A DNA stretch of 18,793 nucleotides, taken from contig DATNNZ010000304.1 in NCBI GenBank assembly GCA_035601575.1, positions 1-18,793 of the forward strand, in the 5' to 3' direction. The notes below the pieces were generated by a model that ran no database searches, had not been told where the DNA came from, and worked only from the letters and a program-made list of their open reading frames with translations. The translations under genes and the position numbers were made by a program. Positions 14,353 through 18,793 of the stretch are shown piece after piece. Source of the DNA: DASTDH01 sp035601575. Lineage in GTDB: Bacteria; Verrucomicrobiota; Verrucomicrobiia; Chthoniobacterales; JAFAMB01. Numbering within the stretch: position 1 is the first letter of the stretch; each line of letters begins with the position of its first letter.

Positions 14353-15360
14353 TTATCCCTTCTTCTTTGGAACAGCGGTTCTAACCCTTGCCTTTCGAGC
14401 CGGGTAGCAGCCGTTCACAACTTTCTCGGCGGGTTCAGCGTTGCCGACGAGAATTTGCTGGATTTGTGTCCTTAGCCATAACGAGCCAGCTTCGCGATCG
14501 GCCCGTGCTGACCAAACCATCGCCACCGGAGCAACCTGCATTTTCAGAGGCACCGGACTAACGGTGAGCCCGAAACCGGGAGCATATCGCTGAGCCATTT
14601 TCGACGGTAAGGTGGCTAACACCGGAGCCTGCGACGCGATCGACAGTATCGCTAGGAAGTTCGACGATGCGACGACGACGTTTAATTCGGCATTACTCCG
14701 CAAAAGCGCGTCTGCTAAACATCCGCGGAGATCATCCCTGAGGGTCACTAATGCATGACCCAAACTAACGTAGGCTTCTAAATCAATCGGTACGGATAAG
14801 TCTAACAGTTTAGGATTGAAGCAGCAGGAGAGTGTCTGTTCGAATAGGTATCTACCGCGGTAACGCGATGCTCTGGGCTCGAAGCAGCCAACTGCAATAT
14901 CCAGTTCCCCTTCATCTAATAATCGGTGGACCTCGGCTCGCTCGGCCTGGCGCCCCAACAAGCGAATACCCGGCGCGATACTCCGAAGCCGGGCTGTGAG
15001 ATCCGGCATTACTAGTAGCTCGACGTCACTGGAAAAACCTAAGCGAAAGGTCCGGTCCTCTCGACTGGGATCGAACGGCTCTTTCCACCGTAAGATGTCC
15101 TCCATCTGTCGCAAAGTTGAGCGAACCGCTGGCGCAATGTTGAGGGCACGAGCCGTTGGTCGCATGATCGATCCGTCGCGGACGAAAAGCTCGTCTTGCA
15201 GCAGCATCCGCAAGACAGAAAGGCTGTGGCTCATCGCGGGCTGTCTGACTCTAAGCCGAGCCGCCGCCCGCGTAACGCTGCGCTCTTCCATCAACGCATC
15301 AAATGCGATGAGCAGATTCAAATCGAACGAACGCAGATCGAAATGATCGATGGAGCGCAT
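14353..15360 (-). CDS. LysR family transcriptional regulator (NahR/NodD-like subgroup)
   Basis: The preferred start is ATG 15360 (MRSIDHFDLRSFDLN), 335 aa; the frame also opens at 15402, but that start would leave only 33 bases to the divergent gene. The N-terminal HTH is clear: DLNLLIAFDALMEERSVTRA, AARLRVRQPAMSHSLSVLR, LFVRDGSIMRPTARA. The subgroup with RFDLNLL and long DALL..RSVTRAA is that of NahR/NodD/LinR-type activators. The ligand domain follows (FRLGFSSDVELLVMPDL, ELDIAVGCFE, VVASSNFLAILSIASQAPVL). The C-terminal tail (ARKARVRTAVPKKKG) is basic. It is divergent from the MBL-hydrolase pair at 15436-17388 and most likely activates it in response to substrate. Confidence 0.92.
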   Translation of the reverse strand: MRSIDHFDLRSFDLNLLIAFDALMEERSVTRAAARLRVRQPAMSHSLSVLRMLLQDELFVRDGSIMRPTARALNIAPAVRSTLRQMEDILRWKEPFDPSREDRTFRLGFSSDVELLVMPDLTARLRSIAPGIRLLGRQAERAEVHRLLDEGELDIAVGCFEPRASRYRGRYLFEQTLSCCFNPKLLDLSVPIDLEAYVSLGHALVTLRDDLRGCLADALLRSNAELNVVVASSNFLAILSIASQAPVLATLPSKMAQRYAPGFGLTVSPVPLKMQVAPVAMVWSARADREAGSLWLRTQIQQILVGNAEPAEKVVNGCYPARKARVRTAVPKKKG

Positions 15361-15435
15361 TAGTTGGGTTGATTGGAGTCGGTGATGACCGGGTTCTAGC
15401 ATACAGCAAATCAGTTCCTATCAGATTTTCTACGC
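15361..15435. promoter_or_regulatory. Divergent promoter region between LysR and the MBL-fold hydrolase
   Basis: Only 75 bases separate the two start codons, the usual arrangement for a LysR regulator and its target. The region must contain both promoters and the LysR box. I could not pick one T-N11-A dyad over others by eye. Confidence 0.55.
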
Positions 15436-16365
15436 ATGCAGCATCTCAACAAAACCTATCAGATCGGCGACGCCACGGTGATACGCATTGACGAAATACC
15501 TCTGCCCAACGTTGTCCCCTCCGTGCTTTATCCGGATCTCGATGCCGGCGCTTTCGAACAATACGGGCGTTTTCTTTGCGAGGGTTCGTATGACCCTAAC
15601 GCAGGTACGTTGACCGAAAGCATTCATACTTGGCTGGTCCGTTTCTCCGGAGACACCATCCTCGTCGATACCGGAGTCGGCAATGGTAAAACTCTACCGG
15701 CCCTGCCCCAATTCCATGATCTGGATTTACCCTACCTTGATCGGCTTCTTGCCGCCGGCGTCCAACCGGAGGAGGTCGATTTCGTACTCATGACTCATTT
15801 ACATCTCGATCACGTCGGCTGGAATACGCGTTATGAAGATGGACGTTGGGTGCCGACCTTCCCAAACGCGAAGTATATCTTCTCTCGCTCCGAACAACGG
15901 TACCACGCTAGTCTATCAGGTCATAAGCCGGCACCCGATTTGCCACCGCCCACACTGGGTAAACCGGTAAGGCAGCCTGCCTCGTATGTGTACGACCAGA
16001 GTGTTGCTCCCATCATCGAATCGGGACTGGCAGAGCTGATTGATGTCGATGGTACCGAATGTCTGGACGGGATATCGTTTTTACCAACGCCGGGACATAG
16101 CGTCGACCATGCTTCCATTCGTCTTCGCTCTGACGGACAGGAAGCTCTGTTCATGGGTGATGTCATGCATCATCCGCTGCAGGTCTACCGGCCGGATCTC
16201 CGTTCGGTCTACTGCGAATTTCCAGAAGCTAGTCGGGCTTCACGTGAAGGGATCCATTACTATGCTTCTGAGAATCGCGCGCTCTGTTTCAGCTCTCATT
16301 TCGCGGAAAGTTCCGCCGGCTATATCAGCCAGGGAGGAGACGGGTTTCAATGGCAGTTCGCCTGA
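15436..16365 (+). CDS. MBL fold metallo-hydrolase (methyl-parathion-hydrolase/lactonase-like)
   Basis: A complete 309-aa enzyme. Metal ligands are all visible: H121, H123, D125 and H126 in THLHLDHVGW, H221 in PTPGHSVDH, D242 in MGDVMHHP, and H288 in FSSHFAE. ILVDTGVGNG at 75-84 is the first MBL motif. The family hydrolyses lactones, esters or organophosphate-like bonds; the binuclear zinc site is complete. It opens a likely two-gene operon with the alpha/beta hydrolase 24 bases downstream, divergent from LysR. No signal peptide is visible. Only a weak ribosome site precedes ATG 15436. It shares the HxHxDH layout with the MBL gene at the left edge but is not a close duplicate. Confidence 0.92.
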   Translation: MQHLNKTYQIGDATVIRIDEIPLPNVVPSVLYPDLDAGAFEQYGRFLCEGSYDPNAGTLTESIHTWLVRFSGDTILVDTGVGNGKTLPALPQFHDLDLPYLDRLLAAGVQPEEVDFVLMTHLHLDHVGWNTRYEDGRWVPTFPNAKYIFSRSEQRYHASLSGHKPAPDLPPPTLGKPVRQPASYVYDQSVAPIIESGLAELIDVDGTECLDGISFLPTPGHSVDHASIRLRSDGQEALFMGDVMHHPLQVYRPDLRSVYCEFPEASRASREGIHYYASENRALCFSSHFAESSAGYISQGGDGFQWQFA

Positions 16366-16389
16366 TCCGAACCTTATCAAGAATTACGT

Positions 16390-17388
16390 ATGAACGTTCT
16401 CAATCAAAGAAATGATGCCGCGATCGCTACCCAAGATTTCTTTGTTCCCAGCAATACCGCCGGCATCGACTTACATCTCCGACGTAAACGGTTAGCTCAG
16501 GTCGAAAAATTTCCCGCCGAACGAACGTTGCTTTTAATGCATGGCGCCACTTTTTCTTCCGGAAGCCTGTTCGATGCCCCAATGGGAGGTGCATCTTTCA
16601 TGGATCAACTCGCCATCGCTGGCTTTGATGTTTATGCCGTCGATGTGCGAGGATACGGCGCTTCGACCCGGCCACCGGACATGGAGGGAGCAGTCGACCC
16701 AAGCACACAGCCTGTCCGGATAGAAACTGCGATCTGCGATCTTGGTACGGCCATTGACCATATTTTAGAGTATCGCAGACTGGATCAGCTTAATCTGATT
16801 GCGATGTCATGGGGCGGATCTGTCGCCGGCTCTTATACCGCAAAAAACGATGGTAAGATCAAAAGGCTAGCATTGATTGCTCCACTGTGGCTACGAGAAA
16901 CGCCGGGACGTATCGATCAGGGTGGCGATCTTCCTGCCTACCGTGAAGTGGATCTCTGTAAATACGAAGGGACTTGGCGTGCTGCCGCTCCAAAAGATCA
17001 AGGAGACGCCCTGATTCCACCAGGATGGTTCAGCGTCTGGGCAGAAAACACTCTGGCCATCGGTCCACGAGGAGCCCTTCCAAATACTATCCTGGCGCCT
17101 TCAGGCGCAATACTTGATATTCGCGAATATTGGGCCGCGGGCAGGCCCTTTTATAATCCCGGGGAAATCCGCGTACCAGTGTTGCTCATTCATGCGGAAT
17201 GGGACGTCGACGTCACCTTTGACACGGCACGAGATTTCTTCAGCAGGCTAACCGCGGCGCCGTATCGGCGATGGATCGAGATCGGTCAGGGTACGCACAT
17301 GGTCATTCTTGAGAAAAATCGCTGGCAAGCGATTAACTCGATTATCGAATTCCTCCGGGAAGATGTCGCCGCAGCGGCGGAGGCCTAA
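16390..17388 (+). CDS. Alpha/beta hydrolase
   Basis: A complete 332-aa alpha/beta-hydrolase-fold protein. The oxyanion HG is at 51-52 (LLLMHGATF), DVRGYGAS at 85-92, the nucleophile elbow LIAMSWGGS with S140 (Ala in place of the first Gly of GxSxG), the acid D272 or D274 in HAEWDVDV, and the catalytic H303 in GQGTHMVILE. A helical cap spans about 165-255. It would hydrolyse an ester, lactone or C-C bond, and pairs naturally with the preceding MBL-fold hydrolase in sequential breakdown of one substrate (inference). AAGAAT before ATG 16390 is a modest ribosome site. Confidence 0.92.
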   Translation: MNVLNQRNDAAIATQDFFVPSNTAGIDLHLRRKRLAQVEKFPAERTLLLMHGATFSSGSLFDAPMGGASFMDQLAIAGFDVYAVDVRGYGASTRPPDMEGAVDPSTQPVRIETAICDLGTAIDHILEYRRLDQLNLIAMSWGGSVAGSYTAKNDGKIKRLALIAPLWLRETPGRIDQGGDLPAYREVDLCKYEGTWRAAAPKDQGDALIPPGWFSVWAENTLAIGPRGALPNTILAPSGAILDIREYWAAGRPFYNPGEIRVPVLLIHAEWDVDVTFDTARDFFSRLTAAPYRRWIEIGQGTHMVILEKNRWQAINSIIEFLREDVAAAAEA

Positions 17389-17531
17389 CATTCGTGATAG
17401 TTACACCTCAAAAACCAAAATATGGTCCGCAGATTTTGTTTCGCTCTTCGGGCACGCTTGGAAATGAAAGGGAAACCGTACAGTTCTGAACGATGCATTT
17501 AGCTCCGGGGGCAGCATTCGATCGCTAACTG

Positions 17532-17556
17532 TAATCTGCGTAATCTGTCTAATCTG
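17532..17556. repeat. Three TAATCTG units at exact 9-base spacing
   Basis: TAATCTG starts at 17532, 17541 and 17550 in the 196-base gap after the alpha/beta hydrolase. The units are separated by CG and TC and followed by CG. No gene function can be tied to it. The rest of the gap shows nothing. Confidence 0.5.
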
Positions 17557-17584
17557 CGGATCATTTCATCTTCTCGATCTCAGA

Positions 17585-17674
17585 GTGGATATACAAGATA
17601 AGACGATCCTTGTTCTCGGATCAACCGGCCAGCAAGGTGGGGCTGTAGCGAGAGCCTTACGGTCGGATGGTTGG
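17585..17674 (+). pseudogene. NmrA-like NAD(P)-binding protein, N-terminal fragment
   Basis: From GTG 17585 the frame reads DKTILVLGSTGQQGGAVARA LRSDGW, the dinucleotide-binding start of NmrA/NAD(P)-binding atypical SDRs (GATGQQGGAVARAL in the family). After 29 residues it passes without a stop into LysR sequence. The rest of the NmrA gene is absent. Confidence 0.65.
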
Positions 17675-17950
17675 GGCCGAGCGGCTCATCGGCTCCACGT
17701 GTCGCAACCCGCCTTGAGCTAACAAATCAACGATTTGGAAAGTGAGCTCGGGCTCAAGCTTTTTACGAGGAATTCGCGAGGGGTGCAGCTTACCGAAGCG
17801 GGCCGCGCTTTTCTTATTGGCGGGCGCTGGAAACATACTCTTTCAGAAGAGTGACCCGACCCGACGCGGCTTTGGTCGGGCGCGCGATCATTACGGCGAA
17901 CGTCGTGCTCGAACCGTGTGGAAGCCCAAAAACTTCCTGCAAAATTGAAG
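17675..17950 (+). pseudogene. LysR-type regulator HTH fragment with internal stop and frameshift
   Basis: In frame with the NmrA scrap, AAHRLHVSQPALS is followed by TAA at 17720, and then, same frame, QINDLESELGLKLFTRNSRG and VQLTEAGRAFLI. This is the second half of a LysR HTH plus linker. The TAA sits where the family has Arg or Lys (SRQI). A further frameshift occurs near 17820, since GAGNILFQK in another frame fits the linker helix better. The ligand domain is missing. Confidence 0.7.
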
Positions 17951-17960
17951 AGAGCGGCCG

Positions 17961-18035
17961 ATGAGCGACGAACAAATTCTGCGGGCGGTGCGGGAGTCTT
18001 ATACAGCTTTCAAGTGAGGAGATATCGCCGCAGAC
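17961..18035 (+). pseudogene. SnoaL-like (NTF2-fold) N-terminal fragment with nonsense codon
   Basis: ATG 17961 opens MSDEQILRAVRESYTAFK followed by TGA (18015-18017) and in-frame GDIAA. SnoaL-like proteins commonly start with xxYxAFxxGDI, so the TGA probably replaced CGA or a similar codon. Similarity stops after about 25 residues. Confidence 0.4.
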
Positions 18036-18144
18036 AACCATAGGTCTAGAACGCGTGCGCGGATATTTCGATTTGGATTCGCGCTTCGCCGTTGGAGATA
18101 ATGCCTGGGCGCGAGGGCCTGCTCCTTGAGACCGCGCCGGGGAA

Positions 18145-18504
18145 CTATCCGAGGAGCCTTTCGCTCATCTGCACGAGCTCAGCCAAAGAGTTCGCCCGCA
18201 TCTTCTGCATGATGTGACCCCGATGCACTTTGACGGTTTTTTCCGCGGTACCGAGTTCGCTGGCAATCTGCTTGTTGAGCATCCCTCGTACAAGCCGCCC
18301 CATTACTTCGCGTTCGCGCGGGGTGAGCGATTCATATTGCCGGCGCAAATCCGCCAGCCTTGCCCGTCGAAGGCGGGCAGCGCGGTCAGAATCCATGGCT
18401 CGATGGATTGCATCCAAGAGTTCCTGTTCCCGGAACGGCTTAGTCAGAAATTCAGCCGCGCCGGTCTGCGCCACCGGATGTTGACCAGGCCGAACCTTGA
18501 GCAA
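18145..18504 (-). pseudogene. FixJ/NarL-type response regulator, 5'-truncated
   Basis: From about 18465 the minus strand reads TGAAEFLTKPF, the last helix and switch Lys region of a receiver domain, then a linker coiled by Arg/Ala, then a LuxR-type HTH: SLTPREREVMGRLVRGMLNK, QIASELGTAEKTVKVHRGHI. The phospho-acceptor Asp and most of the receiver are missing; upstream sequence in this frame is unrelated and the only start is a poor TTG. The 3' end looks complete. Most likely a truncated gene, though a free LuxR HTH protein from an internal start is conceivable. Confidence 0.7.
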
Positions 18505-18658
18505 AAATGACGGCCCGTACGTTCACCGGCGCCATCAAGGATTTTCGTCACTGGTTCCCGCGGTGTGGAACGTAACGATCTTTCTGGGTTACAAATGATA
18601 CATGCGTCGAATCGTCCCTCCCAACCCGCTGAGACGAACCTAGGAGAAGCCCAACGCT

Positions 18659-18793
18659 ATGTCTTCGCTTAAACCAAACCGCCCGAAATTAAGGCTGTGG
18701 CCAGCTTTCGTCTGGGCGGCGTTTCCACCGATGTTGCTGATCGGACTTGGCGCTTTGCTCACTCTGAACGGCGATCCGCCCCCTTTCTTCCTG
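18659..18793 (+). CDS. N-terminus of an unidentified membrane protein (3' end outside window)
   Basis: ATG 18659 follows AGGAGA (18642-18647) by about 11 bases and opens 45 codons to the window edge. The start MSSLKPNRPKLRLWPAF is basic, then WAAFPPMLLIGLGALLTLNG is a probable membrane-spanning helix with positive side in the cytoplasm. No family can be named from this length. Confidence 0.6.
   Translation, partial: MSSLKPNRPKLRLWPAFVWAAFPPMLLIGLGALLTLNGDPPPFFL

Noticed and set aside
14070..14475. Plus-strand ORFs of 98-104 codons after MarR
   Set aside because: Composition is not protein-like, no ribosome site is seen, and they run antisense into the LysR gene.
15361..15402. Longer LysR start at 15402
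   Set aside because: It would add 14 residues absent from the family and leave only 33 bases for two promoters; kept as alternative only.
1..18793. CRISPR array, tRNA, rRNA or riboswitch
   Set aside because: No regularly spaced repeat units longer than 9 bases, no cloverleaf or rRNA-like sequence, and no riboswitch core were recognised on either strand.

Overview
No ribosomal, tRNA or phylogenetic marker gene is present, so the host can only be guessed. Moderate GC by eye and a cargo of soil-type catabolic oxidoreductases, lactonase-like hydrolases and LysR/MarR regulators fit a free-living Gram-negative soil bacterium. The protein styles (Gfo/Idh/MocA enzyme, SDRs, royal-jelly-type fragment) remind me of Acidobacteriota, Verrucomicrobiota or soil Proteobacteria. 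This is a low-confidence inference.

Layout. (1) Positions 1-2731, minus strand: a tight operon of a histidinol-dehydrogenase-family enzyme, an unrecognised 178-aa protein joined to it by a GTGA overlap, and a metallo-beta-lactamase-fold lactonase-like protein that runs off the left edge. No histidine genes are near, so a catabolic HisD paralogue is likely. (2) 3000-5890, minus strand: isochorismatase-family hydrolase, SDR, a 56-aa signal-peptide-bearing ORF, and a TbADH-type zinc alcohol dehydrogenase joined to the small ORF by an ATGA overlap. (3) 5890-14048: a mosaic in which one divergent MarR-type control region occurs four times, each with the first codons of a MarR gene attached. The copies face an isochorismatase, an antibiotic-biosynthesis-monooxygenase (ABM) protein, a Gfo/Idh/MocA oxidoreductase, and (with an intact MarR gene) a site where the facing gene has been lost and an MFS transporter ends instead. 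Between them lie broken or fused genes: an MDR/flavin-monooxygenase chimera, a methyltransferase lacking its C-terminus, a frameshifted SDR, a twice-frameshifted Gfo/Idh enzyme, a royal-jelly-protein remnant and a second MDR scrap. (4) 14353-17388: an intact divergon, LysR regulator against a metallo-beta-lactamase-fold hydrolase plus an alpha/beta hydrolase. (5) 17389-18505: fragments of NmrA, LysR, SnoaL-like and FixJ/NarL-type genes. (6) 18659-end: start of an unidentified membrane protein.

Together the intact genes look like small-molecule catabolism: ring- or lactone-opening hydrolases, alcohol/aldehyde oxidoreductases, an importer or exporter, and ligand-responsive repressors. The substrate cannot be read from the sequence. 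The most unusual feature is the four-fold dispersal of one operator/promoter/leader-codon module among unrelated genes in a rapidly rearranging segment without any visible transposase.
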